Source of the DNA: Thermoplasmata archaeon
GTDB lineage: Archaea > Thermoplasmatota > Thermoplasmata > Lutacidiplasmatales > UBA184
Length of the DNA stretch: 64,000 nucleotides
Reading direction: 5' to 3'
NCBI GenBank assembly: GCA_027315165.1
Contig: DAHUYN010000010.1
Location: 1 to 64,000 of the forward strand
Below are positions 1-10,236 of this stretch, in pieces. The notes under the pieces were generated by a model. The model was not told the origin of the DNA, made no database searches, and saw only the letters and a program-made list of their open reading frames with translations. Both the position numbers and the translations under genes were made by a program. Positions within the stretch are counted from its first letter, which is position 1. Every line of letters begins with the position of its first letter.

Positions 1-202
1 GAGCCCCGCAGGGTTTGGACCAGGGAGCCTTCCATCATCTCTGGTCTATCGGGTATTATCCCCAGTTTCCCGGGATTATCCCCGTCTCGAGGGCAGATTG
101 TCCGCGTGTTACTGAGCAGTGCGCCGAGGGCTTACCCCTCTCGACTCGCATGGCTTAAGCGAACTCCAATAGCGGTGCCCGCCGGCAGGATCAACCGGAT
201 TT
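1..202 (-). rRNA. rrs: 16S ribosomal RNA, 5' part (continues past the left edge)
   Basis: Read on the minus strand, positions 198-181 give TCCGGTTGATCCTGCCGG, the near-universal archaeal 16S start, followed by the conserved stretches GCCATGCGAGTCGAG and CTCAGTAACACG. The gene runs leftward and is cut by the window edge, so only about the first 200 nt are seen. The exact mature 5' end (about 200-202) is estimated from alignment to the usual start. Whether a 23S gene follows cannot be seen. Confidence 0.96.
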
Positions 203-490
203 CTGGCACATTGATTCTTGGAATACGTGGTCGGTGACCGATCCTGGACTGGCGGATTCTATGCTCTTGCTTTCTGAGCTGGCATGCGTATCTTGGCTCT
301 CCTCCGTCAGTCCCGAGAGGTCTCTCCCCGTCTCCGGGGAGGGGTTCTCGGGGCTCCACGCCCCATCGGGCCATCTGTGACGTCGCCTTGGAAGAGACCG
401 GATCACGGATCCCCGGCTCGCCGTGGCGGCGCCGCCGTCGACGCCCCCCGTGAGGAGGGAGCCGCGCAGCAGGGCTCCCAGTGGGGGGTG
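203..490 (-). other. 16S rRNA leader / spacer
   Basis: No open frame here looks like a gene. It is the transcribed leader between the putative rRNA promoter and the 16S 5' end. A perfect 7-bp hairpin with a GAGA loop on the minus strand lies at 324-341 (CTCCCCG/CGGGGAG). The part nearest the 16S gene is visibly richer in A and T than the rest of the window, as is usual for rRNA leaders. The processing stem that would pair with the 16S 3' flank cannot be tested because that flank is outside the window. Confidence 0.55.
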
Positions 491-498
491 GTATTTAA
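491..498 (-). promoter_or_regulatory. TATA box, probable 16S rRNA promoter
   Basis: On the minus strand the sequence is TTAAATAC, an AT-only core in a very GC-rich context, located where an rRNA promoter is needed. It overlaps the TAA stop codon of the HAD gene (495-497). Predicted transcription start is about 465-470, giving a leader of roughly 265 nt. Assigned by motif only. Confidence 0.5.
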
Positions 499-1193
499 CG
501 GGAGCGGCGGCGAGCGCTCGACGGGACCGCGCGTTCGGCCTCGACCTGCCGCACGTGGAACGGCAGCTCGGTGAGCGACGTGATCTCCGGCGGGTCGTCG
601 CCGAACCCCCAGCCCTCTCGATTGAGCCAGACGGAGCCGAGCCCGGCCGCCGCCGCCGCCTTCGCGTCGCGGTAGGGGAGGTCGCCGACGTAGAACGCGT
701 CGCCCGGGGAGACGCCCGCCCGCCGGACGGCCGTGCGAAAGATCTCCGGGTTCGGCTTCGCGAGGCCCTCGGTGCCCCCGGCGACGACGAGGGGGAAGAA
801 CGGCGCGATGCCCGCGTGCCCGAGGATCTCGCCGACCGCCTCGACGGAGGAGGCGTTCGAGATGACACCGAGGGAGCGGCCCTCCTCCGAGAGCTGGACG
901 AGGCAGCGTTTCGTGTCGGAGTAGAGCGGCAGCGATCGGGGGAGCCGGCGCGAGAGCCGGACGAACTCGTCCGCGACCCCCTCGGGGACGTCGTGGCCGC
1001 ACGCGCGCTCGAGGATACGACGCCACAGCGCCTCGACGGCCGGGGGCTCGGGCACGTCGGCCTCTCGCGTCGCCTCGAGGTAGGCGTGCGCGAGGTGGTC
1101 CTCGTTCAGGTCGAGGCCGAGGCGACGCCCGAGGTCGATCCACGCCGGGAGGTTCCGCTCCTCGACGAGCGTGCCGCCGAGGTCGAAGAACAC
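495..1193 (-). CDS. HAD-superfamily hydrolase (phosphatase-like)
   Basis: 232 aa. The HAD motifs are in order: motif I DLGGTL at residues 4-9 (nucleophile Asp4; the usual acid/base Asp two positions on is replaced by Gly, as in several HAD phosphatases annotated DxGGT), motif II ISNAS near residue 112, the lysine in GLAKPNPEIF, and motif IV VGDLPYRD with the Mg-binding aspartates. A small-molecule phosphatase of the HAD-IA type is likely; the substrate cannot be told. The start is a GTG placed just before motif I; the frame is open a little further upstream but has no better start. It is the last coding gene before the rRNA, about 70 nt after nusA, and its stop codon overlaps the rRNA TATA box. 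Confidence 0.85.
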   Translation of the reverse strand: MFFDLGGTLVEERNLPAWIDLGRRLGLDLNEDHLAHAYLEATREADVPEPPAVEALWRRILERACGHDVPEGVADEFVRLSRRLPRSLPLYSDTKRCLVQLSEEGRSLGVISNASSVEAVGEILGHAGIAPFFPLVVAGGTEGLAKPNPEIFRTAVRRAGVSPGDAFYVGDLPYRDAKAAAAAGLGSVWLNREGWGFGDDPPEITSLTELPFHVRQVEAERAVPSSARRRSR

Positions 1194-1263
1194 CCAGGAG
1201 AACCTCGACGTCCTCTCCGCCTCCTCGACCGGGAGAGGGAACCGAGCGTAAAGCGCCCGCGCG

Positions 1264-1689
1264 CTAGGCGACGTTGACCGAGATGATGTCGGAGTGGCGC
1301 ATCAGGATCGCTCGGGCGATCTTCAGGTTCTTGCCGGCCTTGCCGATCGCGCGCGCCTTCCACGCCGGGTCGACGGTGACGGTCGCGTGCCGGCCCTTCC
1401 CCTTCTGCGCGAGGTCGACGGTCCGGGGCGAGTAGGCGTAGAAGACGTTCTTGACGAGCGTCGCCGGCTCGTCGCTGTACTCGACGACCATGATCTCCTT
1501 CTTGAGGAGCCCCTTGAGCCGGTCGACGAGGACACCGCCCGGTCCGACGGCCTTGTGGATCTCGCCGGGGTAGACCAGAAAGACGAGCTTGTCCTCGGCC
1601 TCGAGGCAGTCGCGGACCCTCGCCCCCGTCCGCTCCTCGAAGAGGCGGATGTAGCCGAGGGTCTCCGTGTCGAGGGCGATCTCGGGCAC
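1264..1689 (-). CDS. nusA: Archaeal NusA-like transcription factor
   Basis: 141 aa, the usual length for archaeal NusA, which consists only of the tandem KH RNA-binding domains and lacks the bacterial N-terminal polymerase-binding part. The two GXXG loops are visible: GPGG at residues 49-52 and GKAG at 116-119, each followed by a basic helix. It starts at GTG with a GAGGT ribosome-binding site about 10 nt upstream and lies 22 nt after rpl30e. In archaea nusA is the conserved partner of the RNA polymerase large-subunit operon and is thought to act in elongation or termination. The usual downstream genes (rps12, rps7, EF-2) are absent here. Confidence 0.93.
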   Translation of the reverse strand: MPEIALDTETLGYIRLFEERTGARVRDCLEAEDKLVFLVYPGEIHKAVGPGGVLVDRLKGLLKKEIMVVEYSDEPATLVKNVFYAYSPRTVDLAQKGKGRHATVTVDPAWKARAIGKAGKNLKIARAILMRHSDIISVNVA

Positions 1690-1711
1690 GATCGCGCGGA
1701 CCTCGCCGGGA

Positions 1712-2002
1712 TCAGGCCGTCTCGAGCGAGAGGATCGCCGACGTGCCCGGGTCGAGCACGGCGAGGGCGCTGATCGGGAACGGCTTGCCGCACGCGGCGC
1801 CGAGCTCGACGGCCGTGCCCTCGTAGTGGTAGACGGGGATCCGGTCGAACCGGCGCTCCCCCGTCAGCCGCTTGTCGGGGCAGGAGGAGGAGACGATGAG
1901 CAGCCGGGCCTTCTTCGCCTCGGCGCTCTTGACCGCCTCGTGGACGCCGACCTTGACGGTCCCCGTCTGGAGCGCGACCTTGAGGGCGTGCGCGAGGTCC
2001 AT
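1712..2002 (-). CDS. rpl30e: Ribosomal protein L30e / L7Ae-fold protein
   Basis: 96 aa. It shows the L7Ae/L30e RNA-binding fold: an N-terminal helix, a lysine-rich helix and strand around residues 20-40 (VKSAEAKKARLLIVSSSCP), and the PVYHYEGTAVELGAACGKPF segment typical of L30e. It begins one base after the rpoA2 stop and is followed by nusA, the normal archaeal order rpoA2-rpl30e-nusA. Expected role is binding kink-turn RNA in the large ribosomal subunit. Confidence 0.94.
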   Translation of the reverse strand: MDLAHALKVALQTGTVKVGVHEAVKSAEAKKARLLIVSSSCPDKRLTGERRFDRIPVYHYEGTAVELGAACGKPFPISALAVLDPGTSAILSLETA

Positions 2003-2003
2003 C

Positions 2004-3272
2004 TCAGGCCTCCGCCGGCTTCTTGGCCGCCACCGTCGGGCGGTAGACGAGGTTCACGGCGCCGGTGCCGAGCGTGATCGGCTGTCCGACGATGATGTTC
2101 TCGGCGACGCCCTTGAGCTCGTCGACCTCGCCGGTGATCGCGGCCCGCAACAGGTGGGCCGCCGTGATCTCGAAGGCCGCGCGCGCGAGGACGCTCGTCT
2201 TCTTCCCGGAGATCCCGTGGCGCCCGATCGCCCGGATGTCGCCCTCGTTCGTCATCACGTCGGAGACGAGCATCAGGTGGCGGATGTCGACGCCGAGACC
2301 CTGCTCGGAGAGCGTCCGCGAGGCCTCCTGGATGAGCGCGGCGCGGGCCGCCTCGACGCCGAAGACCTTGTAGATCTCGAACACCGAGTTCGTCGTGGTC
2401 CGGGCGGCGTCGACGCCCGCGATCTCGAGGACGCCCTCGAGATTGGACCCCTCGGTGTAGATCACGTACTCGTCCTTCTCCCGCTTGATGAGCGCGCGCT
2501 TGATGCCGGTGACGCCCTTGATCCGGATCCCCTTGGCCTCCTCGGAGGCCTCGAGGAGCTTCTTGAACGGCATCTCCTCGGCCGGTTCGTCCTTCTTCGT
2601 CCGCACGGGCTGGCTGCCGGCCTCGACGAGGTGGACCTCGAAGGCCCGGGCCTCGCCGCTGCCGGCCCCGTTCTGGAGGCGGAACGAGCGCGTGTCGATG
2701 TTCTCGTTCAAGGCCCGCTCGAGGTCGGCCCGCTTGACGCCGCGGGCGTGCATCAACGCGACCTGCGGGCTCACGAGGACCTTCAGCTCCTCGACGACCG
2801 TGCCGATCGACGCGACGTCGGGGATCGTCGTCACTTCGATCTGGAGCGCGATCGACTGGACCGCGTCGCGATCCGCCTTGAGCTTCTTCTCGACGTGGAC
2901 CGTCATCATCGGCGTCGACGGGACGCGCCTCGCGTCGACGAGCTCGATCAGGCGCGGCAGGCCGAGCGTGACGTTCATCTCCGCGACCCCCGCGTAGTGG
3001 AACGTCCGCAGCGTCATCTGCGTGCCCGGCTCGCCGATCGATTGCGCGGCCACGATCCCGACGGACTCGTGCGCGTCGACGCTCGCCTTGCGAAACCGCT
3101 CGACCACGCTCTTCGCCACCTTCGTCGTCTCCGCCGAAGAGGCGCGAAGCGCGGCGAGCCGGCTCGCGAGATCGGTGACGAGCAGGTCGGGAAGGCCGAT
3201 GCCCTCCTTGCGGGCGATGCCGACGATCCGGTCGTGGTAGCTCTCGCGCGGGCTCTTCTTCTCGTCGGTCAT
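2004..3272 (-). CDS. rpoA2: DNA-directed RNA polymerase subunit A''
   Basis: 422 aa, the C-terminal part of the largest RNA polymerase subunit, split from A' as is standard in archaea. The bridge-helix/trigger-loop region is clear at residues 74-105 ([20 protein letters not shown], then [12 protein letters not shown]). Near the C-terminus [19 protein letters not shown] is the conserved cleft/jaw segment. It starts with ATG one base after the rpoA1 stop and ends one base before rpl30e, so translation is probably coupled. No unusual insertions are seen. Confidence 0.97.
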   Translation of the reverse strand: MTDEKKSPRESYHDRIVGIARKEGIGLPDLLVTDLASRLAALRASSAETTKVAKSVVERFRKASVDAHESVGIVAAQSIGEPGTQMTLRTFHYAGVAEMNVTLGLPRLIELVDARRVPSTPMMTVHVEKKLKADRDAVQSIALQIEVTTIPDVASIGTVVEELKVLVSPQVALMHARGVKRADLERALNENIDTRSFRLQNGAGSGEARAFEVHLVEAGSQPVRTKKDEPAEEMPFKKLLEASEEAKGIRIKGVTGIKRALIKREKDEYVIYTEGSNLEGVLEIAGVDAARTTTNSVFEIYKVFGVEAARAALIQEASRTLSEQGLGVDIRHLMLVSDVMTNEGDIRAIGRHGISGKKTSVLARAAFEITAAHLLRAAITGEVDELKGVAENIIVGQPITLGTGAVNLVYRPTVAAKKPAEA

Positions 3273-3273
3273 C

Positions 3274-6057
3274 TCACTCGCCCCCGAAGTCGGGGCCCTC
3301 CTCGGGCGCGCCGAACTCGTCGGACTCCTCTTCCTCGCCCTCTTCCTCGAGCTGCGCCTCGGCGAGGAGGTCCATCTCCTCCTCCGAGACCGGCGGGGCG
3401 CCGGCGATCGGCTCCCCCTTCGCGTCGACGATGGGCTTGACGCGGCGGCCGAGGACCTGGGCCAGGATCTCCTCGACCGGGACCGCCTGGCCCTGGAACG
3501 AGCGGGTCGGGTCGATCCCGTCCTCGCCGTACTTGTACTCGATGACGGTGCCGGCGGTGTTGCGGACCGTCCCGTCCTCGGCGACCTTGAGGTCCTCCAA
3601 GGCGTTGATCAGCCGCCGCTGCATGTAGCCCGAGCGGCTCGTCCGGACGGCCGTGTCGACGAGACCCTCCCGCCCACCCATCGAGTGGAAGAAGTACTCC
3701 GTCGGCGACAGGCCGTGCTTGTAGCTCGAGGAGACGAAGCCGCGCGCATCGGCGCCGAGGTCGCCTCGCGAGAAGTGCGGCAACGTCCGGCTGAAGTAGC
3801 CTCGGAGCAGGCGCTCGCCGCGCACCGACTGCTGGCCGACGGCGCCGGCCATCTGCGTGAGGTTCAGCATCGACCCGCGGGCCCCGGACTTGGCCAGGAT
3901 CACGGCGGGGTTCTCGAGCCCGAGGTAGCGGCCCGCGATGTCGCCCGCGGTGTCTCGCGCCTTCCCGAGCTCCCGACGGACCATCACCTCGAGGGTCTCC
4001 TCGAGGGAACGGCCGGGCATCTGCTCGAGCTCGCCCTTGCGGTACTGCTCGACGAGCTCGTTGACCTTCACGCGCGCCTTGTGGAGCGCATCGTCGATCT
4101 CGTGCCGGGCGTCCTCGGGGACGTCCTCGTCGTCGATCCCGGTCGAGAGGCCCTTGAGGCCTATAGCGGTGATCGAGAGCCGGCTCATCTCGTCGAGGAA
4201 CTGGCGCGCCCGCGGCATCCCGTTGTTGCGCGCGATCGCGTCGAGGATCGCGCCCTTCTGGAAGGCGATCGCCTTCGCGTCGATCGTGCCCGCCTTGAGG
4301 TCGCCGTTCTCGACAACGACGTAGCTGTCGTGCTTGCACGAGGTCGGCGGACAGTCGCACCGGTTCCAGATGTTCGAGCGGAACTCGATCGAGAGGTCCT
4401 TCGGCAGCGTGAGCGAGAACAACTGCTTCCCCGTCCAGAAGTCGCCGTCCTTGTCGGTCCCCGCCGGCGGCGGCACCGGGAACCTCAGCTTCGAGAGGAG
4501 GTAGGTGACCTCGCTCCGAGAGAACCTCGGGTTCTGGTAGGTGAGCAGGAACGCCGCGGTGATGTGGTCGTGGAGCATCCCGATGATCGGCCCGCCGTAG
4601 CGGGGCGAGAGGATGTGCTCCTCGACCTTCATCAGGACCTTCGCTTCCGCCCGGGCCTCCTGGCTCTGGAGCACGTGCAGGTTCATCTCGTCGCCGTCGA
4701 AATCGGCGTTGTACGGCGGGCAGTCGCAGAGGTTGAACCGGAACGTCTTGTGGGGCAGGATCTTCACGAAGTGGGCCATCATGCTCATCCGGTGCAGCGA
4801 CGGCTGCCGGTTGAACAGGACGATGTCCCCGTCGATCAGCTGTCGCTCGACGACGCAACCCGGCGCGACGAGCTCGGCGCACGCCTCCGAGTTCTTGTCC
4901 ATCACCTTGATCCGCTGTCCGTCCTCGCGGATCAGGTAGTTCACCCCGCACTGGAACCCGCCGCCCGGCGCCGCCGGCGGCGAGGGGCCGCGCTTGACGA
5001 GCTCCTTGGCGATCTCCTGGTTGTGGGGCGTGACCTCGAGGGGCACGGTGAGCGCGCGCGCGACCTCGACGGGGATGCCGACCTCGTTGATCGAGAGGAG
5101 CGGGTCCGGCGAGATCACCGTGCGGGCCGAGAAGTTGACGCGCTTGCCCGAGAGGTTCGACCGGAACCGGCCGTCCTTCCCCTTGAGCCGCTGGGCGAGC
5201 GTCTTGAGCGGGCGTCCCGAGCGGTGGCGGGCGGGCGGGATCCCGCTCGTCTGGTTGTCGAAGTAGGTCGTGACGTGGTACTGGAGCAGCTCCCAGAGGT
5301 CCTCGACGACGAGCTGGGGCGCGCCCATGTCGCGGTTCTCGCGAAGGCGCTGGTTGATCCGGAGCACGTCGACGAGCTTGTGCGTGAGGTCGTCCTCGCT
5401 GCGCTCACCGGAGTCGAGGGTGATCGACGGGCGGACCTGGACCGGCGGGACGGGCAGCACCGTGAGGACCATCCACTCGGGCCGGCCGAACCTCGGGTTC
5501 AGGCCGAGGGCGCGGACGTCGTCGTCGGGGATCCGCTCGAGGCGGGCGCGGACCTCCTTCGGGGTGATCTTATGGCCGTTCTCGCGGAACGTCGTCGGCT
5601 TGTCGAGGATGATCCGCTGCTGCACCTCGTGGCAGTGGGGGCAGAGCCGCTCCTCGCGCGACTCGCGCGTCCTCGGCGTCGGCGTCTCCGAGTCGTCGGC
5701 GAGCGCCTCGCCGCGGGTCGGGGGCGCGTCCGGGAGCATCCGGCCGCAGGCCCGGCACGTCCCCTGCAGGAGCCGCTTGATCTCCTTGGCGTAGCCGACG
5801 TGGATCACGGGCATCGCGAGCTCGATGATCCCGAAGTGGCCCGGGCAGTCGTTGACCCGGCCGCCGCACGTGCGGCAGCGGAGGTTCGGCTCGATGACCC
5901 CGAGATGGAGGTCCATCAAGCCCATCTCGATCGGGTAGCCGTCGTCGTCGTAGGTATCGGCCGTGATGATCTTCACGCCGCTCATGCGGCGGATCTCGTC
6001 CGGCGAGAGGAAGGCGAACTGGAGCGCCTTGATGCGCTTCGAGAGTCCCTGTGCCAT
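3274..6057 (-). CDS. rpoA1: DNA-directed RNA polymerase subunit A'
   Basis: 927 aa. The catalytic metal-binding loop [10 protein letters not shown] lies near residues 448-457. Zinc sites are C61-x2-C64-x6-C71-x2-H74 (clamp) and the pairs C101/C104 and C139/C142. The start ATG at 6057 is set by a strong ribosome-binding site, AGGAGGT, 6-7 nt upstream; the frame is open further but without homology. It follows rpoB by 11 nt and precedes rpoA2 by one base. The linker between the last two zinc pairs (residues about 108-138) is a charged, Thr/Glu/Arg-rich stretch that may be lineage-specific. Confidence 0.97.
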   Translation of the reverse strand: MAQGLSKRIKALQFAFLSPDEIRRMSGVKIITADTYDDDGYPIEMGLMDLHLGVIEPNLRCRTCGGRVNDCPGHFGIIELAMPVIHVGYAKEIKRLLQGTCRACGRMLPDAPPTRGEALADDSETPTPRTRESREERLCPHCHEVQQRIILDKPTTFRENGHKITPKEVRARLERIPDDDVRALGLNPRFGRPEWMVLTVLPVPPVQVRPSITLDSGERSEDDLTHKLVDVLRINQRLRENRDMGAPQLVVEDLWELLQYHVTTYFDNQTSGIPPARHRSGRPLKTLAQRLKGKDGRFRSNLSGKRVNFSARTVISPDPLLSINEVGIPVEVARALTVPLEVTPHNQEIAKELVKRGPSPPAAPGGGFQCGVNYLIREDGQRIKVMDKNSEACAELVAPGCVVERQLIDGDIVLFNRQPSLHRMSMMAHFVKILPHKTFRFNLCDCPPYNADFDGDEMNLHVLQSQEARAEAKVLMKVEEHILSPRYGGPIIGMLHDHITAAFLLTYQNPRFSRSEVTYLLSKLRFPVPPPAGTDKDGDFWTGKQLFSLTLPKDLSIEFRSNIWNRCDCPPTSCKHDSYVVVENGDLKAGTIDAKAIAFQKGAILDAIARNNGMPRARQFLDEMSRLSITAIGLKGLSTGIDDEDVPEDARHEIDDALHKARVKVNELVEQYRKGELEQMPGRSLEETLEVMVRRELGKARDTAGDIAGRYLGLENPAVILAKSGARGSMLNLTQMAGAVGQQSVRGERLLRGYFSRTLPHFSRGDLGADARGFVSSSYKHGLSPTEYFFHSMGGREGLVDTAVRTSRSGYMQRRLINALEDLKVAEDGTVRNTAGTVIEYKYGEDGIDPTRSFQGQAVPVEEILAQVLGRRVKPIVDAKGEPIAGAPPVSEEEMDLLAEAQLEEEGEEEESDEFGAPEEGPDFGGE

Positions 6058-6068
6058 GCTCAGACCTC

Positions 6069-9000
6069 CTACCGCATCTCCTCGAGCTGCAGCCGCATGA
6101 TCACGCCGAGGCTGATCAGCTCCTCGAGGAGGAGCTTGAACGAGTAGCTCATCTCGACCGGGTAGATCGACGAGGTGTTCCCACAGCTCGGGCACCGGAG
6201 CGAGCCCGCCCTCGTGTCGGGGATCGCGATGTGCCCGCACTCGGGGTTGCCGCAGACGTACTGGATCGTCCCGTCCGACTCGTCGAGCAGCCGGTCCTTG
6301 ATGACCATCGCGACGCCGTGGCCGATGAGGCAGTCGCGCTCCATCTCACCGAACCGAAGACCGCCCTGGCGCGAGCGCCCCTCGGTCGGCTGCCGCGTGA
6401 GGATCTGCACCGGCCCGCGAGAGCGCATGTGCATCTTCCCGGCGACCATGTGGTGGAGCTTCTGGTAGTAGATCACGCCGACGAAGATCTCCGCGTCGAT
6501 CTTCCGACCCGTGGTCCCGTCGTACAGGGTCTCGCGGCCGGACGGGTGGAGCCCGAGGGCCTTGAGCCCCTCGCGGAGCGCCTCCTCGCGCTCGCCCGAG
6601 AACGCCGTGCCGTCGATCGTGCGCCCCTCGAGGGCGCCGACCTTGCCGCCGAGCATCTCGAGGACGTGGGCGACGGTCATGCGCGACGGGATCGCGTGCG
6701 GGTTGATCAGGAGGTCCGGCGTGACGCCGTCCCGCGTGAACGGGAGGTTCTCCTGGGGCACGATGAGCCCGACGACGCCCTTCTGGCCGTGCCGGGAGGC
6801 GAACTTGTCACCGAGCTCGGGGACCCGCTGGTTGCGGACCTTGACCTTGACGAGCTTGGAGATGTTCTCCCCCTCGGTGAGGATGACGTTGTCGACCCAG
6901 CCCGACTCGCCGAAGCGGACGGTGACCGAGGTCTCCCGGCGCTTCTGCGGCGTGAGGAGGTCGGTCTTCTCCTCGAGGAACCGCGGCGGGGAGGTCTTGC
7001 CGATGAGGACGTCGCCCTCGCCGACCTCGAGCTCGGGGAAGATCAGGCCGTCCTCGCCGAGGCTCCGGTACGCCGTGTCGACGCGGGCGCCCGCGACGTC
7101 GGGTCGCGGGATCTCGAACCGGTCCTCCTGGCCGCCGGGGTACTTGCGCTCCTCCCCGCGGTAGGTCCGGAAGAACGAGGAGCGGCCGAGGCCGCGCTCG
7201 ATCGCCGCCTTCGAGAAGACGAGCGCGTCCTGCATGTTGTAGCCCTCGTAGGAGAGGACCGCGACGACGAAGTTCTGGCCCGCGGGCCGCTCGGTGAAGT
7301 GGACGTAGCGCATCGTCTGCGTCCGCAAGAGCGGCGCCTGCGGGTAGTGCAGGAGATGGCCGCGCGTGTCCGGACGCCGGCGGTAGTTCACCGACTCGAC
7401 GCCGAGCGCCTGCTTGGCCATCGCCGAGCCCATCGTGTTCCGGACCGTCGAGTTGTGCTCGGGGTACGGGATGAGCCCGGTGCAGACACCGAGCATCATG
7501 TTCGGGTCGATCTCGAGGTGCGTGTGGACGGGCGTGAGGAGCGAGCCCGTCGGGAACTCGTGGTGGCAGCGGCCGCAGCGAACGAGCGGCTTCTCGCTCC
7601 GCTCGCCGGCGCTGACCCAGCGAAGGTCCGACCGGGAGAGCGCGCGCTCGCACTTGGGGCACCGCTCGGGCGGGACGTAGGCGTCGACGGCGATGAGCGA
7701 GTCCTCCTCCTCCTCGGCGTCGATCCACTCGACCTTCCCCTGTCGGACGAGGTCGGTGAACGAGAGCGTGCCTTGCGCGAGCTCGTCGAGGTCGGCGCGC
7801 GTGACCTTCGGGACCCCGTCCCGGACGACGATGAGGGGTCGGCGGAGCCGGCCCGGGTCGGCGTGGACGATGACCTCGTTCATCTCCTCGTCGTAACGGA
7901 CGTTGATCTCGTAGGTCTTGTCGCCGAGCGAGGGGGAGAGCGTCCCGGCGCGCCGGCGCTCGCGGATCTCCCGTACGAGCTCGAGCGGCTGCGAGTGGAG
8001 CCCGACGAGGTTCCCGTTGACGTAGACGCGGGCGGCGCGCTTCCCCTTGGTCCCGCTCGGGGCCTCCTGGAACACCTCGGGGCCGATCTCCCTCGTGTTG
8101 AGGTCGCGGAGGATGAGCGTGACCTCGTCCTCGTCGGCCCCCTCGGAGACGTCGACGCAGAGGGCGTAGTTCTTGACGAGCCCGCAGTTCTGTCCCTCCG
8201 GGGTCTCGTTGGGGCAGAGACGGCCCCACTGCGTCGGGTGCAGGTCGCGGGCCTCAAAGTGCGGCTGGCTTCGCGTGAGCGGGCTCGTGACGCGGCGCAG
8301 GTGGGAGATCGTGGACATGTGGCTGGTCCGGTCGAGGACCTGGCTCACGCCCGCGCGGCCGCCGACCCAGTTGCCGGTGGCGAGCGCGTGGACGAGCCGC
8401 TGCGTGAGGAGGTCGGGCCGGATCGCGCTCGCGATGCGGAGGTCCTTCTTCCGCGCGAACGAGCGCTCGAGCTGGTACTTGAGGTCCTTGAGGAGGAGCG
8501 TGAAGGCGACGCGGAACAGGTCCTCCATCAGGTCGCCGGCGAGCTTGAGCCGCTTGTTCGCGTAGTGGTCCTTGTCGTCCTCGCCGCGGACGTGCAGGTG
8601 GAGCTCGAGGACCGTCCGCGCCATGCGCGCGAGGTAGAGGGCCTTCTTCAGACGGTCGGCCTTCGTGTCGCCCAGGTGCGGCAGGAGGGAGCGGTCGAGG
8701 ATGCCGTCGACCTTCCGCTGCCGGTACTCCTTGGCCTGCCCCGTCGCGAACTTCTTCTCGAGGTAGAGGAGCGCGTCCTCCGTCGTGAGGATCCCCTCGG
8801 GGGGGTAGAGCTTCTTCGAGATGCACTCCTCGAGGTTGACGTTGAGGAGGTGCTTCATCGTCTGGACGAACGGCTCCTCGAGCGGGAGCAGCTCACCGAG
8901 CGCCGCCTGGAAGATCTCCTCGTCGTTCTTCATCCCGAGGGCCTTCATCAGGATGGCGAACGGGATCTGACCCGACGCCGTCGGGACCGAGACCTGGAGG

Positions 9001-9746
9001 ATCCCGTCCTTCTTCTTCTCGACGACGGTGAGGGAGCGGTAGCCGCCGCGCTGGCTGAAGACCTTGGCCGACTCGACCGGGGTCCCGTAGCGCTCGTTGA
9101 ACTCCGCGAAGATCCGGTTCGGCGCGAGGTCCTCGAGGCTCATCATGACCCGCTCGGTCCCGCCGATGATGGCGTACCCGCCGGGGTCGAGGGGGTCCTC
9201 GCCGTACTCGACGAGCTTGGCGCGGTACTCCTCGTCCGAGAGCGGGAAGTTCGAGTCCCGCTCGATGTTCGCCCGGTTGAGGTTGCACGGGCGGCTCTTG
9301 ACCATGATCGGGAGGTCGCCGATGTGGACCGTCTCCGGCGCGCGCTCGACGCCGTTCTCGACGACGGTGACGTTGAGGTAGATCGGCGCCTGGTAGGTGA
9401 GGTTCCGCAGGCGCGCCTCCATCGGCGTGAGGGTCGGCTTCGAGCCGACCGGCTCCTTGACGAACGGCTGGCCGACGAAGATCGTCGGCTCCGCCGACGG
9501 GCTCACGAGGCCGGTGCGCGGGTCGCGCCGGCGGCCGACGCGCACGTAGATCGAGCTCTTCGTCTTCTGCACGTCGAGCCGGATGATGCCGCGCTCGGTC
9601 GAGTCCTCGCTCACGCGGGACTCGTCGACGATCCGCTGCATGCGGGAGTTCGGGTTGTCGCTCGTCGGCAGGAAGTCGTTGAAGCTGGCGAGGTGGTGGT
9701 TGACGATCGACCGCTCTCGGAAGAAGGCGTCCACGATTTCGCGCAT
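6069..9746 (-). CDS. rpoB: DNA-directed RNA polymerase subunit B (unsplit)
   Basis: 1225 aa, a single chain covering what methanogens and haloarchaea encode as B'' plus B'. Landmarks include [25 protein letters not shown] active-site residues near 830, [15 protein letters not shown] (hybrid binding) near 980, and the C-terminal zinc site CGNPECGH ... CPSCGN followed by the anchor helices. A four-cysteine segment, C696-x2-C699 ... C723-x2-C726, sits just before the [13 protein letters not shown] motif, where most archaeal B subunits go straight through; see findings. Starts with ATG 9 nt after rpoH. Confidence 0.97.
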   Translation of the reverse strand: MREIVDAFFRERSIVNHHLASFNDFLPTSDNPNSRMQRIVDESRVSEDSTERGIIRLDVQKTKSSIYVRVGRRRDPRTGLVSPSAEPTIFVGQPFVKEPVGSKPTLTPMEARLRNLTYQAPIYLNVTVVENGVERAPETVHIGDLPIMVKSRPCNLNRANIERDSNFPLSDEEYRAKLVEYGEDPLDPGGYAIIGGTERVMMSLEDLAPNRIFAEFNERYGTPVESAKVFSQRGGYRSLTVVEKKKDGILQVSVPTASGQIPFAILMKALGMKNDEEIFQAALGELLPLEEPFVQTMKHLLNVNLEECISKKLYPPEGILTTEDALLYLEKKFATGQAKEYRQRKVDGILDRSLLPHLGDTKADRLKKALYLARMARTVLELHLHVRGEDDKDHYANKRLKLAGDLMEDLFRVAFTLLLKDLKYQLERSFARKKDLRIASAIRPDLLTQRLVHALATGNWVGGRAGVSQVLDRTSHMSTISHLRRVTSPLTRSQPHFEARDLHPTQWGRLCPNETPEGQNCGLVKNYALCVDVSEGADEDEVTLILRDLNTREIGPEVFQEAPSGTKGKRAARVYVNGNLVGLHSQPLELVREIRERRRAGTLSPSLGDKTYEINVRYDEEMNEVIVHADPGRLRRPLIVVRDGVPKVTRADLDELAQGTLSFTDLVRQGKVEWIDAEEEEDSLIAVDAYVPPERCPKCERALSRSDLRWVSAGERSEKPLVRCGRCHHEFPTGSLLTPVHTHLEIDPNMMLGVCTGLIPYPEHNSTVRNTMGSAMAKQALGVESVNYRRRPDTRGHLLHYPQAPLLRTQTMRYVHFTERPAGQNFVVAVLSYEGYNMQDALVFSKAAIERGLGRSSFFRTYRGEERKYPGGQEDRFEIPRPDVAGARVDTAYRSLGEDGLIFPELEVGEGDVLIGKTSPPRFLEEKTDLLTPQKRRETSVTVRFGESGWVDNVILTEGENISKLVKVKVRNQRVPELGDKFASRHGQKGVVGLIVPQENLPFTRDGVTPDLLINPHAIPSRMTVAHVLEMLGGKVGALEGRTIDGTAFSGEREEALREGLKALGLHPSGRETLYDGTTGRKIDAEIFVGVIYYQKLHHMVAGKMHMRSRGPVQILTRQPTEGRSRQGGLRFGEMERDCLIGHGVAMVIKDRLLDESDGTIQYVCGNPECGHIAIPDTRAGSLRCPSCGNTSSIYPVEMSYSFKLLLEELISLGVIMRLQLEEMR

Positions 9747-9755
9747 GGAGTGGGA

Positions 9756-10097
9756 TCAGTCCCCCGGATGGTCGACGAGGACGCGGTAGGCGATCGCCAC
9801 TCCGGCCGTCGCCGAGGGGCGGCGGACCCGGACGAGGCGGCCGGCGAGCACCTCGTGGGCCTCGCGGGCCTTGAGGTAGCCAGAGTCGGTCTTGAGCCCG
9901 GGGTCGCTCGAGAGGATCTTCGGCAGCCGCTCGATCGCGGTCCCGAGCTCGGCGAGGACCTTCGCGCCCTCCGCCTCCGTGAGGAGCTCGTGGGGCGGGA
10001 CGAGGTGGTGCGCCGTGAACGGCCGTGCCGGGGGCGGCGCGGCCGGGGTCGCCTTCGCTTTGGCGGAGCTTCGGGTGCGCGCGCGCGTGGGGCTCAT
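9756..10097 (-). CDS. rpoH: DNA-directed RNA polymerase subunit H (Rpb5 C-terminal type)
   Basis: 113 aa. The C-terminal 80 residues match the archaeal RpoH/Rpb5 jaw module: FTAHHLVPPHELLTEAEG, then LPKILSSDPGLK and a final VRRPSATAGVAIAYRVLVD. The first ~28 residues are a basic Ala/Pro/Lys/Arg-rich tail. The ATG at 10097 has a GGAGGA ribosome-binding site; starting further upstream would run into the tRNA-Lys gene. First coding gene of the rpoH-B-A1-A2-rpl30e-nusA operon, only 21 nt after the tRNA-Lys 3' end, so both may share a transcript. Confidence 0.94.
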   Translation of the reverse strand: MSPTRARTRSSAKAKATPAAPPPARPFTAHHLVPPHELLTEAEGAKVLAELGTAIERLPKILSSDPGLKTDSGYLKAREAHEVLAGRLVRVRRPSATAGVAIAYRVLVDHPGD

Positions 10098-10132
10098 CGT
10101 GCGTCCTCCGGAACGGAACGGGCCCGGGGGGA

Positions 10133-10167
10133 TGTTCGGGAGGTCGCGCGGGCTGCCGCGACCTCCG
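10133..10167 (-). other. T-loop intron of tRNA-Lys (position 59/60)
   Basis: 35-nt insert between A59 and T60. The pre-tRNA folds into a strict bulge-helix-bulge: outer helix GGGGG/CCCCC, 4-bp central helix TTCG/CGAA, bulges AAC and CAT, and a perfect 10-bp intron helix GGAGGTCGCG/CGCGACCTCC. Cutting each bulge between its second and third base (AA|C and CA|T) leaves exactly TTCGAAT as the mature T-loop. Confidence 0.88.
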
Positions 10168-10206
10168 TTCGAACCCCCGACCAACCGGTTAAAAGCCGGT
10201 TGCTCT

Positions 10207-10236
10207 CTGCAGGACCGTCGGGGGCTCCCGCCGGCC
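10207..10236 (-). other. D-loop intron of tRNA-Lys (position 20a/21)
   Basis: 30-nt insert in the D-loop. A relaxed bulge-helix-bulge forms: central helix GCAGG/CCTGC, 5' bulge TTG, 3' bulge AGA, intron helix GCCG/CGGT (one G-U pair). Cutting at TT|G and AG|A leaves the D-arm GCTCAGGCAGGTTAGAGC, a typical archaeal D-arm. Two bases (AG) opposite the 3' bulge are unpaired, so this is less strict than the T-loop intron. Confidence 0.8.
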
